Source: Tateyamaria omphalii
GTDB lineage: Bacteria; Pseudomonadota; Alphaproteobacteria; Rhodobacterales; Rhodobacteraceae
Assembly (NCBI RefSeq): GCF_014651375.1
Contig: NZ_BMWT01000002.1
Span: forward strand, 625,477 to 689,476
DNA length: 64,000 bases
Direction of reading: 5' to 3'
Each line of letters starts with the position of its first letter. Position 1 is the first letter of the stretch. Shown here one piece after another: positions 46,195 through 54,868 of the stretch. A program made the translations under genes and the position numbers. The notes beneath the pieces were generated by a model, which saw only the letters and a list, made by a program, of their open reading frames with translations, made no database searches and was not told where the DNA came from.

Positions 46195-47067
46195 ATGAAC
46201 CAACCAGACTGGTCCCAGATCCAATCCTTCGCCGCTGTCGCGGAACATGGCTCTCTCTCGGCCGCCGCCCGGGCGCAGAACAGCAGCCAACCAACACTCA
46301 GCCGCCATATCGCACAACTCGAGGCGACGCTGGGCACCCGGCTTTTCGACCGCTCAAGCGGCGGCATGGTCCTGACGGATGAGGGCGCCGACCTGCTGGC
46401 ACATGCCACAACGATGGTCGATGCCGCCGCCCGGTTTGGCACAGACCGCGATGGTCACGGTAAAGAAATTGCGGGCACCGTCCGACTGACAGCCAGCCAC
46501 GTGGTTGCGAACTTCATCCTGCCCCCGATCCTGTGCGATCTGCACGCGACCTATCCGGGGATCGAAATCGAGGTGATGGCCTCGGACACAACCGAGAACC
46601 TGCTGCGACGCGAGGCGGATATCGCGCTCCGCATGTACCGCCCCACCCAGCCTGACGTAATCGCCAAACATATCGCGGACCTGCCGCTTGGGGCATATGC
46701 CGCCCCCAGCTACATCGAAAAACACGGCGCGCCGGACACGCTCGACGACCTGATGGACCACAGCATCATTGGATATGATCGCAGCCAACTGATCATCGAC
46801 GGCTTTGCCCAGCGCGGGTTCAAGGTCGGCCGCGACTTCTTTGCCTTCCGCAGCGATGACCAGGTGCTGTGCTGGCACATGGTGGTCGCCGGGTACGGCA
46901 TCGGCTTTGGTCAACGGCGCGTGGGGGATGCGGATTCACGTGTGATCCGGGTCTCAAAGGATATGGATGTGGGCAGCATGCCGCTTTGGCTCACCGCCCA
47001 TCCGGACTTGCGACGCATCCCGCGCGTGCGCAGGGTCTATGACTGGCTGGCCAAACACTTGGCCTGA
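46195..47067 (+). CDS. LysR family transcriptional regulator
   Basis: 290 residues: winged HTH at about 7-65 (FAAVAEHGSLSAAARAQNSSQPTLSRHIAQLEATLGTRLF in part: GSLSAAARAQNSSQP) followed by the periplasmic-binding-like effector domain. Likely controls the divergent SDR gene. The C-terminus is followed by the phaP terminator on the other strand. Confidence 0.93.
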   Translation: MNQPDWSQIQSFAAVAEHGSLSAAARAQNSSQPTLSRHIAQLEATLGTRLFDRSSGGMVLTDEGADLLAHATTMVDAAARFGTDRDGHGKEIAGTVRLTASHVVANFILPPILCDLHATYPGIEIEVMASDTTENLLRREADIALRMYRPTQPDVIAKHIADLPLGAYAAPSYIEKHGAPDTLDDLMDHSIIGYDRSQLIIDGFAQRGFKVGRDFFAFRSDDQVLCWHMVVAGYGIGFGQRRVGDADSRVIRVSKDMDVGSMPLWLTAHPDLRRIPRVRRVYDWLAKHLA

Positions 47068-47069
47068 CC

Positions 47070-47102
47070 AAAAAGAAAAAGGCGGGCCACGTAGGACCCG
47101 CC
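47070..47102 (-). terminator. rho-independent terminator for phaP
   Basis: Read on the minus strand, GGCGGG (47102-47097) pairs with CCCGCC (47086-47081) and is followed by TTTTTCTTTTT (47080-47070). It lies just past the convergent LysR stop. Confidence 0.75.
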
Positions 47103-47155
47103 GTAGTCACCGCGCCTTTCAGGGAGGAAAGTTGGCGCGATATGTCGTGTGCGAC

Positions 47156-47605
47156 TTACTTCGCAGCAGCAGCTTTCTTGGCAGCGGCGGTCATGTCACC
47201 GGTCGCTTTTTTGACGGCTGCTTGCGCGTCTTCGCTCATGTCCTTGCCTGCGGCCATCATCAGTTCGACGGTGTCCATTTGGACTTTCTTGGCAACCTCA
47301 GCGAAAGCGGCCATGTGCTCGGCTGTAACTTCAGCATAGGACGACGCGAAGTCTGTCATCGCTTTGGCGTAGTCGGCGGGCTCTGCCTTGGCTTTGGACA
47401 TGTCGCCCAGTTTCGCCAGAGTTTCTTTGGTCCACTTCGAGGAGATTTCGGTGGACTTCTCAGCCGCGTCGATTGCGACGTGGCTCAGTTTTTCGTTCAG
47501 CGTGGTCGCTGTCTTGAATGCGTCTTCCATTGCCGCTGTGTCGACGGGGAATGCACCCATCATGTCTTTGAACATTGCGGTCATGTCTTGTGCTTGCTTG
47601 GCCAT
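47156..47605 (-). CDS. phaP: phasin PhaP
   Basis: 149 residues of low-complexity, Ala/Lys/Met-rich amphipathic helix, with MAKQAQDMTAMFKDMMGAFPVDTAAMEDAFKT (in part: FKDMMGAFPVD) at the start and KKATGDMTAAAKKAAAAK at the end. Phasins coat PHB granules. ATG 47605 fits the family; GGATCGAAGAC lies upstream. Two PhaR-type palindromes lie 66-107 bp upstream. Downstream terminator at 47070-47102. Confidence 0.9.
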   Translation of the reverse strand: MAKQAQDMTAMFKDMMGAFPVDTAAMEDAFKTATTLNEKLSHVAIDAAEKSTEISSKWTKETLAKLGDMSKAKAEPADYAKAMTDFASSYAEVTAEHMAAFAEVAKKVQMDTVELMMAAGKDMSEDAQAAVKKATGDMTAAAKKAAAAK

Positions 47606-47670
47606 TGTCTTCGATCCTTGTGAGCGCTGCGGGCCCATCCCCACGTTTCTGCGTCTGCACAAGATATACA

Positions 47671-47712
47671 TGCTGCACTGCAGCAAATCAACCCTTTTGC
47701 TGCAGTGCAGCA
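47671..47712 (-). promoter_or_regulatory. two PhaR-type operator palindromes upstream of phaP
   Basis: TGCTGCACTGCAGCA at 47671-47685 and TGCTGCAGTGCAGCA at 47698-47712. Each is palindromic but for its central base, and the second is the exact reverse complement of the first. Both contain CTGC-N3-GCAG, close to the CTGC-N3/4-GCAG motif reported for Rhodobacter/Paracoccus PhaR. Centres are 27 bp apart. Confidence 0.8.
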
Positions 47713-47747
47713 AAAATAGCTTTCCGTTGCGGAAAGGGTGTGAGAAA

Positions 47748-49553
47748 TCAGGGCCTTGCCTTGACGGTCACATAGGATCCGGGGGCATCTTCAAGCACGG
47801 GATGGGCAGAATCACCCGGTTTACGTGCATTCACCATCGCCCCACCCTGCTTTTTCAGCCAGGCACCCCAGCGCGGCCACCACGACCCTTCATGGAAATC
47901 GGCAGCCTTCAACCACGCTTCGTGATCAAGGCTCAGATCTTCATTGGTGTAGTGACCGTATTTGTTCTTGCTGGGCGGGTTCACGATCCCGGCGATATGG
48001 CCCGATTGGGTCATGATGAAGGTCTTGTCCTTGGACCCCATCTGCTGCACGCCGCGATAACTGTCTTTCCACGGGGCGATGTGATCCGTCTCGCAGGCGA
48101 TTGCGCAGAGCGGCACGTCGATATCGCCCAGTTGAAGGTGATGCCCCATCAGGTCGAACCCACCCTCTGCCAGCTCATTGCGCTGACACAGACCGCGCAA
48201 ATACTGCATCGCCATCTTAGCTGGCAGATTGGCCCCGTCCCCATTCCAATAAAGCAGATCAAAGGCAGGTGGCGTCTCGCCCATCATATAGCTCTTGATT
48301 GCGGGCGTATAGACAAGGTCGGTGGACCGCAGGAACGTGAAAGTTCGCGCCATGATGACCGAGGGCAAAATCCCTTTGTCGGCGCATTCCGCTTCGATCC
48401 CGTCAATGAAGTCATCCGTCAAGAACGGCGTGAACTCTCCCTGATCGCTGAAATCTGTCAGCGCGGTAAAGAACGTGGCGGACTTGATCGACTTGTCCTT
48501 GCGCTGCTTCAGCAGGCTGAGGGTCAGGGACAGCGTGGTGCCAGCGATGCAATAGCCGATGGCGTTGACCTGCTTCTGGCCGGCGATGGCCTTGGCCTCG
48601 CGGATCGCGGCCAGGTATCCGTCCTCGATGTAGTCTTCCATCCCGACCCCGGCATAGGTGGCATCGGGGTTCACCCAGGACACCACAAACAGAGTGTGCC
48701 CCTGTTCGACCAGCCACTTCACCAGCGAATTCTGCTGCTTGAGATCAAGGATGTAGAACTTGTTGATCCACGGCGGGAACAGCACGATCGGGGTCTTGTG
48801 CACCTTTTCGGTAGTGGGCGTGTACTGGATCAGCTCCATCATCCGGTTGCGGTAGATGACCTTGCCTGGCGTCGTGGCGATGTTGTCGCCAAGTTTGAAT
48901 GCTTTGTCGTCGGCCAGCTTTACAATCAGCTCGCCATTGTTTGCCTCGAGATCGGAAATCAGGTTCTCAAGCCCGTCGATCAGGCTTTGTCCTTCTGTCG
49001 CGACTGCCTTTTCCAACGCATCAGGGTTCGTCGCCAGAAAATTCGTCGGCGCCATCATGTCCACGATCTGGCGCGAGAAATAAGCGAGGCGCTGCTTTTC
49101 TTTCGGCTCAAGGTCAGACACGGACTCGACTGCCTGCTCAACTGCATCAGCGTTTATTAGGTACTGCTGCTTGACGTAATTGAAGTAAGGATGCGTGTCC
49201 CACAGCGGGTTGGCAAAGCGGCGATCCTTCGGCCCGGGATTGGCAGGCGCCTGCAACTTACCCTGCGCCAGCGCCTGCTGCGCTTCAACAAAATGGGTCA
49301 CGGATTTCGACCAGAATTGCAGCTGGTGTTCCATCACTTTGGCCGGATCACGGAACGCTTCGTGCCAATAAGCCGTGGCCGCCTTGGTGAACAGTTCCTG
49401 ATTCGGGCCGTCGAGTGCAGCATTATGCGTGCTGCGGTGCGTCAAAACCTGAGTGAGTCGTTGCGTCAACTCCTCAACCTTACGGAGATTCGTATTCAAT
49501 TTATCGAGGTTTTCCCCCGAGACAGCACCACCGGTTGTGTCGTTGGTTGTCAT
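47748..49553 (-). CDS. phaC: class I poly(3-hydroxyalkanoate) synthase PhaC
   Basis: 601 residues with the synthase box GYCIAG (catalytic Cys335, in place of the lipase GxSxG), NPDATYAGVGMEDYIEDGYLA in the core (part) and the conserved HIAPWKDSYRGVQ (Asp/His region). It polymerises (R)-3-hydroxybutyryl-CoA. The gene runs opposite to phaZ and precedes phaP on the same strand. Confidence 0.97.
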   Translation of the reverse strand: MTTNDTTGGAVSGENLDKLNTNLRKVEELTQRLTQVLTHRSTHNAALDGPNQELFTKAATAYWHEAFRDPAKVMEHQLQFWSKSVTHFVEAQQALAQGKLQAPANPGPKDRRFANPLWDTHPYFNYVKQQYLINADAVEQAVESVSDLEPKEKQRLAYFSRQIVDMMAPTNFLATNPDALEKAVATEGQSLIDGLENLISDLEANNGELIVKLADDKAFKLGDNIATTPGKVIYRNRMMELIQYTPTTEKVHKTPIVLFPPWINKFYILDLKQQNSLVKWLVEQGHTLFVVSWVNPDATYAGVGMEDYIEDGYLAAIREAKAIAGQKQVNAIGYCIAGTTLSLTLSLLKQRKDKSIKSATFFTALTDFSDQGEFTPFLTDDFIDGIEAECADKGILPSVIMARTFTFLRSTDLVYTPAIKSYMMGETPPAFDLLYWNGDGANLPAKMAMQYLRGLCQRNELAEGGFDLMGHHLQLGDIDVPLCAIACETDHIAPWKDSYRGVQQMGSKDKTFIMTQSGHIAGIVNPPSKNKYGHYTNEDLSLDHEAWLKAADFHEGSWWPRWGAWLKKQGGAMVNARKPGDSAHPVLEDAPGSYVTVKARP

Positions 49554-49705
49554 GTTAAGGTCTTCCCCGTAGTGTTCGCATGTGCAGCAATGTTTGCGCG
49601 CGGCAATCGCCGCCTATCTATGGTCGCATGTTTCAGGGGGCAAAGCGACAAACCGTCCGACGCGGGACTGTGCGTACCCGCCCCTAAAGAGTGAAGGAGA
49701 GCGCG

Positions 49706-50980
49706 ATGCGCTACATGATCAGCTACGACTTCATGGAAACCATGCGAAACACCAACCAATGGCTCGGCGCGACCGCCCGCGCAATCGGGGCCTACCCCGC
49801 CTTTGCCGCCCTGCCCAACCCGGCGCTGCAAATGATGTCTGCCTGGGGCGAGGTGACGGAGCGCACTTTCGAACGGATGGTGGCCAAACCCGATTGGGGC
49901 ATTCGCACCTTCACCTGCGAGGATGGCCGCGACCACCTCGTCAGTATCGACAAAGTGGTTGAAAAACCTTTTGGTGACCTGATCCACTTCAATGTCTCGG
50001 GCCGCGAAACGCAGCCGCGGAAAATCCTGCTCGTGGCGCCGATGTCCGGCCACTACGCCACGCTCCTCCGCTCGACCGTCAAATCGCTATTGGTAAATTG
50101 CGAGGTCTACATCACCGACTGGCACAACGCCCGCGACATCCCCGTCAGCGCCGGCAAGTTCGATGTGGAGGATTACACCCTTTACCTTGTCGACTTCATG
50201 CGTGAATTGGGTCCCGACACCCACGTGATCGCCGTCTGCCAGCCCGCCCCACTGACACTCGCCGCGACCGCCTATCTGGCCGAGGAAGACCCCAAGGCGC
50301 AGCCCCGTTCGCTCACCCTGATCGGTGGACCCATCGACCCGGACGCGACACCAACCGAAGTCACCGACTTTGGCCGTCGCGTGACCATGGGGCAACTTGA
50401 GGAAACAATGATCCAACGCGTGGGTTTCAAATATCCCGGCGTCGGTCGCCTCGTCTATCCAGGCCTGCTGCAACTGGCCTCGTTCATGTCGATGAACGCC
50501 GAAAAACACTCCAAGGCCTTCAGCGACCAGATCGGGCGCGCGGCGCGTGGAGAGTCCAGTGATCACGACAAGCACAACCGCTTCTACGACGAATACCTCG
50601 CCGTGATGGACATGACAGCCGAATTTTACCTGTCGACCGTCGATCGCATCTTCAAACGCTGTGAGATTGCCAAGAACATCTTTTCCGTGAACGGCAAACA
50701 GATCGACATCGGCAAGATCACGACCGTCGCGGTCAAAACCGTCGAAGGTGCGAATGACGACATCTCGGCCCCCGGCCAATGCGTGGCTGCGCTTGATCTT
50801 TGCACGGGCCTGCCGGACGAGAAAAAGGCAAGCCACGTCGAACCCGGCGCGGGCCACTACGGCATCTTTGCCGGGAAAAGCTGGCGCAACAACATCCGCC
50901 CCCTTGTGCTTGAGTTCATTGATGCGAACTCGCCGAAGACACCTCCGAAGAAGGCCGCCAACAAGAACAAGGCGGCGTAA
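49706..50980 (+). CDS. phaZ: intracellular poly(3-hydroxybutyrate) depolymerase PhaZ
   Basis: 424 residues from ATG 49706 (AAGGAGA 6-7 bases upstream). The nucleophile elbow is VCQPAP with a cysteine (C178), typical of intracellular PhaZ, not the GxSxG of extracellular enzymes. C-terminus is Lys-rich. It mobilises native PHB granules. Divergent from phaC. Confidence 0.95.
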   Translation: MRYMISYDFMETMRNTNQWLGATARAIGAYPAFAALPNPALQMMSAWGEVTERTFERMVAKPDWGIRTFTCEDGRDHLVSIDKVVEKPFGDLIHFNVSGRETQPRKILLVAPMSGHYATLLRSTVKSLLVNCEVYITDWHNARDIPVSAGKFDVEDYTLYLVDFMRELGPDTHVIAVCQPAPLTLAATAYLAEEDPKAQPRSLTLIGGPIDPDATPTEVTDFGRRVTMGQLEETMIQRVGFKYPGVGRLVYPGLLQLASFMSMNAEKHSKAFSDQIGRAARGESSDHDKHNRFYDEYLAVMDMTAEFYLSTVDRIFKRCEIAKNIFSVNGKQIDIGKITTVAVKTVEGANDDISAPGQCVAALDLCTGLPDEKKASHVEPGAGHYGIFAGKSWRNNIRPLVLEFIDANSPKTPPKKAANKNKAA

Positions 50981-50983
50981 GCC

Positions 50984-51565
50984 TTGGCAGGCGTGGATCT
51001 CCCCTTCGCCTGTGACTGCGGAAAGCTGCGGGGGACACTTCTGGGCGTGTCCCCGACAAATGGCACCCGTGCCGAATGCTATTGCCATGATTGCCGCGCA
51101 GCTGAACTTTATGCCGGACAACCCGACCCGGCACCTGGGGGCGTACAAGTCTATCAATCCGTGCCTGACCGCGTCCGGTTCGACTTGGGCGAAGATCAAC
51201 TTGCGGCCTTCTCCCTCTCCGAAAAGGGCCTGTTGCAATGGCAGGCAAGCTGCTGCGGTGCCCTTCTTTTCAAAACCGCCCGCACCCCCAAATTGCCATT
51301 TGTCTCGTTCCGTACGGACAGACTCGAGGATGACAACCCGCTCGGCCCGATCGTCGCCCGCGCGTTTGTCCGCAAACCAAACGGCAAACGAGGGCACGAA
51401 GGTGGCCTGAAATTCATGTTCGGTTTTGCCGTTCGGGCGCTGTCACGGCGGATGACCGGGCTTTGGAAACAAACGCCCTTCTTCCATGCCGACGGCACAC
51501 CCGTCCGGGATATCCACATTGTCCCGGAAAATGATCGAAAAAAGTTCTACCCCGCCCGGAGCTAG
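50984..51565 (+). CDS. DUF6151/GFA-like zinc-binding family protein
   Basis: About 193 residues. CDCG near the start, CYCHDCRA (about 32-39) and CCGA further along give the cysteine pattern of glutathione-dependent formaldehyde-activating (GFA)-like zinc folds, and the length and C-terminal IHIVPENDRKKFY match the DUF6151 group. Start is TTG 50984 or GTG 50993; 3 bases after phaZ. Function unknown. Confidence 0.75.
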   Translation: MAGVDLPFACDCGKLRGTLLGVSPTNGTRAECYCHDCRAAELYAGQPDPAPGGVQVYQSVPDRVRFDLGEDQLAAFSLSEKGLLQWQASCCGALLFKTARTPKLPFVSFRTDRLEDDNPLGPIVARAFVRKPNGKRGHEGGLKFMFGFAVRALSRRMTGLWKQTPFFHADGTPVRDIHIVPENDRKKFYPARS

Positions 51566-51697
51566 ACAACGCCAACTCGGAAGAAGCCCGGATGTTAAGG
51601 CATTTCTGAGCAGGTTCGGTTGTCCAGATGTGCCCATGTCACATCATCCTTTCTGGTCAAAGTGTCAGCCCGGCAAGCCACCCCTTTGATGCCGCTG

Positions 51698-52525
51698 TCA
51701 CGCACCGTTGCGCTCAGACCCCAGCGCCGCTGACAATCCCCGCGCAGCTTCCATGACCGCCTGTGCAAGAGCAGGAATATCACCGTCTCCGATCCGTGCC
51801 ACAGGGCCAGAGATGGATATCCCGGCAACCGTGTCCCCGGTCCAGTTCAAAACCGGTGCTGCAATGCAGCGCATACCGATGTTCTTTTCCTGATCGTCAA
51901 TGGCAAAGCCGCGCGTCCGGGTACGCTTCAACTCCGTCATCAACATGTCTCGATCCGCCATGGTGTGTTCAGTGAATCGTTCAAGCGTGCCATCACCCAA
52001 AACACGCTCGAGCATGGCCGCTGGCATTTCAGCAAGAAGCGCCTTGCCGACTCCGGACGCATGCATGGGTGATGCAGACCCGGGTGGAAAGAATGCGCGA
52101 ATGGAGTGATGACATTCGACCTGGCTGACAAACACAACCGATCCATCCCGAGGGACCGCGAGGTTCGCCGTTTCTCCTGTCTTGGCCATGAGCTGACGCA
52201 GGACAGACGCCGCCCGGTCGACCAGCGATGTGCGCCGCAGGTAACGCGCGCCGATGACAAAGGCCTGCGATCCAACATGCCAAAGCTGCGCCTCTGCATC
52301 GAACTCCACCAGCCCCCGTCCTTCCAGAGTGACCAGCACACGGTAGACGGTCGCGGGTGACTGATCGAGATTGCTTGCCAACTCCGACAGCGTCACCCCG
52401 GGCAGCGTCGAAAGATGCTCAAGCACGTCCATTGCGCGATCCAATGACTTAATGGTGTTCTGCTCGGTTTTGTCGGCCCAGGCCTTGGGTCTGCCCCGAC
52501 TGCGGCGGGGTTGAGAGTCTTGCAT
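51698..52525 (-). CDS. bhcR: IclR-family regulator BhcR
   Basis: 275 residues: winged HTH at about 28-90 (RAMDVLEHLSTLPGVTLSELASNLDQSPATVYRVLVTLE in part: SELASNLDQSPATVYRVL) and the IclR effector domain. It is divergent from bhcA, as in Paracoccus denitrificans, where BhcR responds to glyoxylate and controls bhcABCD. ATG 52525 after GGAAGAGC. Confidence 0.92.
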   Translation of the reverse strand: MQDSQPRRSRGRPKAWADKTEQNTIKSLDRAMDVLEHLSTLPGVTLSELASNLDQSPATVYRVLVTLEGRGLVEFDAEAQLWHVGSQAFVIGARYLRRTSLVDRAASVLRQLMAKTGETANLAVPRDGSVVFVSQVECHHSIRAFFPPGSASPMHASGVGKALLAEMPAAMLERVLGDGTLERFTEHTMADRDMLMTELKRTRTRGFAIDDQEKNIGMRCIAAPVLNWTGDTVAGISISGPVARIGDGDIPALAQAVMEAARGLSAALGSERNGA

Positions 52526-52546
52526 AATTTTGCTCTTCCTGAAATT

Positions 52547-52636
52547 TTGAAAATCAATTTCAACATATGAAAAATTCTACATCACTGTAAACAAGTAATT
52601 TTTCATGCTCCGCCCATTTTTGAAAAACGATTTCAA
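52547..52636. promoter_or_regulatory. candidate BhcR operators in the bhcR-bhcA gap
   Basis: Two copies of TTGAAA-N5-TTTCAA, at 52547-52563 and 52620-52636, with centres 73 bp apart (about seven helical turns), flanking a wider inverted repeat TGAAAAATT (52568-52576)/AATTTTTCA (52597-52605). The segment is AT-rich, unlike its surroundings. Repeated binding of one regulator with looping is an attractive inference; binding is unproven. Confidence 0.6.
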
Positions 52637-52697
52637 AAAAATTGCATCCGTATCGCATGGCGTCCTACACCTAAGCAACCCAAACGGAGGCGAAACG

Positions 52698-53888
52698 ATG
52701 AGTTTGCAAAACCCAGTGTTTATTCCCGGTCCAACCAACATGCCCGAAGCATTGCGGCGGGCCTGCGACCTGCCGACGATTGACCACCGTTCCGCAACGT
52801 TCCCCAACCTCCTCAACGCCGCGCGATCCGGCGTCCGCGATGTCCTCAAATCCCAGGTGGCTGACGTCTTTATCTTCCCGTCCACTGGAACCGGTGGTTG
52901 GGAAACCGCCATCGCAAACACTCTGCGACCCGGTGACACCGTTCTCGCCGCCCGAAACGGTATGTTCAGTCACAAATGGATCAAGATGTGCCAGGATTTC
53001 GGCCTCAGACCCATCTTCAAGGACGTCACCTGGGGGGAAGGCTTTCCCACCGATTGGGCGGAAGACCAGCTTGCAAAGGACACCGGACACCGGATCAAGG
53101 CCGTCCTGATCACCCACAATGAAACCGCGACCGGTGTGACTTCGAACGTGGCCGCACTGCGCAAAGCGCTCAGCGACACCAACCACCCCGCACTGCTCTT
53201 TGTCGATGGCGTCAGCTCCATCGGGTCCATGGATTTCCGTTTTGACGATTGGGGCGTCGACGTCGCCGTCACAGGGTCGCAAAAAGGGTTCATGCTGCCA
53301 GCGGGGCTGGGCATCGCGGCCTTTTCTCCAAAGGCGATGCGCGCCACGGAACAAGGCGGGTTGCCACGCGGGTATTTCAACATTCAGGACATGGCCGCCA
53401 GCTACAAGACGGGTGGGTATCCATACACCCCCTCTGTCGGCATGCTGAACGGCTTAAAAGAATCCTGCGACATGTTGATGGGCGAGGGATTGGAAGCGGT
53501 TTTCGCGCGCCATCGCCGCATCGCGGACGGGGTACGCGCCGCCGTCCGGGCCTGGGGGCTCGACATCTGTGCTGCGCATCCGGACCTGTATTCCGATACG
53601 GTGACCGCCATCAAAACACCCGCGGGCTTTGACGCGGGGCAGATCGTTGCCCATGCCGAGCACGCCTATGGCGTATCTTTCGGTGCTGGCCTTGGGGACG
53701 TTGCGGGCAAAGTGTTCCGCATCGGTCACCTCGGCAGTTTGACCGATGTGATGACATTAAGCGGGATTGCCACGGCTGAAATGGCCATGGTTGATCTGGG
53801 CCTCGACATCACGCCGGGCTCAGGCGTGGCCGCAGCCCAAAACGTATACCGAAAAGGAAAATCATCCACACTGTCGGAGGCCGCGTAA
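52698..53888 (+). CDS. bhcA: aspartate-glyoxylate aminotransferase BhcA
   Basis: 396 residues of the class V aminotransferase family: FIPGPTNMPEALR, DHRSATFPNL, and the PLP lysine in GSQKGFML (K196). The first step of the beta-hydroxyaspartate cycle: transamination of glyoxylate to glycine with aspartate as donor. ATG 52698 after GGAGG. Stop overlaps bhcB by one base. Confidence 0.94.
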   Translation: MSLQNPVFIPGPTNMPEALRRACDLPTIDHRSATFPNLLNAARSGVRDVLKSQVADVFIFPSTGTGGWETAIANTLRPGDTVLAARNGMFSHKWIKMCQDFGLRPIFKDVTWGEGFPTDWAEDQLAKDTGHRIKAVLITHNETATGVTSNVAALRKALSDTNHPALLFVDGVSSIGSMDFRFDDWGVDVAVTGSQKGFMLPAGLGIAAFSPKAMRATEQGGLPRGYFNIQDMAASYKTGGYPYTPSVGMLNGLKESCDMLMGEGLEAVFARHRRIADGVRAAVRAWGLDICAAHPDLYSDTVTAIKTPAGFDAGQIVAHAEHAYGVSFGAGLGDVAGKVFRIGHLGSLTDVMTLSGIATAEMAMVDLGLDITPGSGVAAAQNVYRKGKSSTLSEAA

Positions 53889-54853
53889 TGAAAGACCTGA
53901 TCACCGATATTCCCACCTACGACGACATGCTCAAGGCGCATGACCGCATCAAGCCGCACATCCGGCGCACGCCTGTGCGGACGTCGGACTACTTGAACGA
54001 GCTGTCCAGCGCCCAACTGTTTTTCAAATGCGAGAACTTTCAGGAACCCGGTGCCTTCAAGGTGCGCGGTGCGTGCAATGCGGTGTTTGGGCTGGACGAT
54101 GCCCAGGCGAAACGGGGCGTCGCCACGCATTCGTCAGGCAACCACGCGTCTTGCCTGAGTTACGCGGCAATGAAACGCGGCATCCCCTGCAATGTCGTAA
54201 TGCCCAGAACCGCGCCACAGGCCAAGAAAGACACCGTACGTCGTTATGGTGGCGTGATTACCGAATGCGACCCGTCGACAACCAGCCGCGAGGCAACATT
54301 TGCCAAAGTGCAGGGCGCGACCGGAGGGGATTTTGTCCATCCCTACAACGATCCTCGCGTGATCGCCGGTCAAGGCACCTGTTCCAGGGAATTCATCGAG
54401 CAGACCGATGGGCTTGACGTTGTTGTTGCGCCGATTGGCGGTGGCGGGATGGTGTCTGGCACCTGCCTGACCCTGTCTACGTTGGCGCCTGAAACACAAA
54501 TCGTGGCGGCCGAACCCGAACAGGCGGATGATGCCTATCGCAGCTTCAAGGCAGGACACATCATTGCCGATGACGCTCCCAAGACCATTGCCGACGGGCT
54601 GTTGGTGCCACTCAAAGAACGCACCTGGCATTTCGTGTCGAACCACGTCACCGAGATGTTCACCGCCTCCGAGCAAGAGATCATCGACGCGATGAAGCTG
54701 ACCTGGAAGCACCTGCGCATCGTGATGGAACCGTCCAGCGCCGTGCCACTGGCCTGTGTTCTCAAGAACCCCGACTTTTTTGCCGGCAAGCGTGTCGGCC
54801 TGATCATCACCGGCGGCAATGTTGACCTTGACCGCCTGCCCTGGACCACCTGA
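53888..54853 (+). CDS. bhcB: beta-hydroxyaspartate dehydratase BhcB
   Basis: 321 residues of the threonine/serine dehydratase fold: KCENFQEPGAFKVRGA with PLP Lys58, SSGNHASCLSYAA, and GGGGMVSGT phosphate loop. Converts (2R,3S)-beta-hydroxyaspartate to iminosuccinate, with loss of water. TAATG overlap with bhcA; 15 bases to bhcC start. Confidence 0.94.
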   Translation: MKDLITDIPTYDDMLKAHDRIKPHIRRTPVRTSDYLNELSSAQLFFKCENFQEPGAFKVRGACNAVFGLDDAQAKRGVATHSSGNHASCLSYAAMKRGIPCNVVMPRTAPQAKKDTVRRYGGVITECDPSTTSREATFAKVQGATGGDFVHPYNDPRVIAGQGTCSREFIEQTDGLDVVVAPIGGGGMVSGTCLTLSTLAPETQIVAAEPEQADDAYRSFKAGHIIADDAPKTIADGLLVPLKERTWHFVSNHVTEMFTASEQEIIDAMKLTWKHLRIVMEPSSAVPLACVLKNPDFFAGKRVGLIITGGNVDLDRLPWTT

Positions 54854-54868
54854 GTGAGGAGACCCGAG

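Noticed and set aside
47388-49160. 590-codon plus-strand open frame
   Set aside because: Antisense to phaP and phaC, lacks any recognisable fold, and the real genes have intact family motifs.
50087-51397. 436-codon minus-strand open frame
   Set aside because: Antisense to phaZ and the DUF6151 gene; no domain seen.
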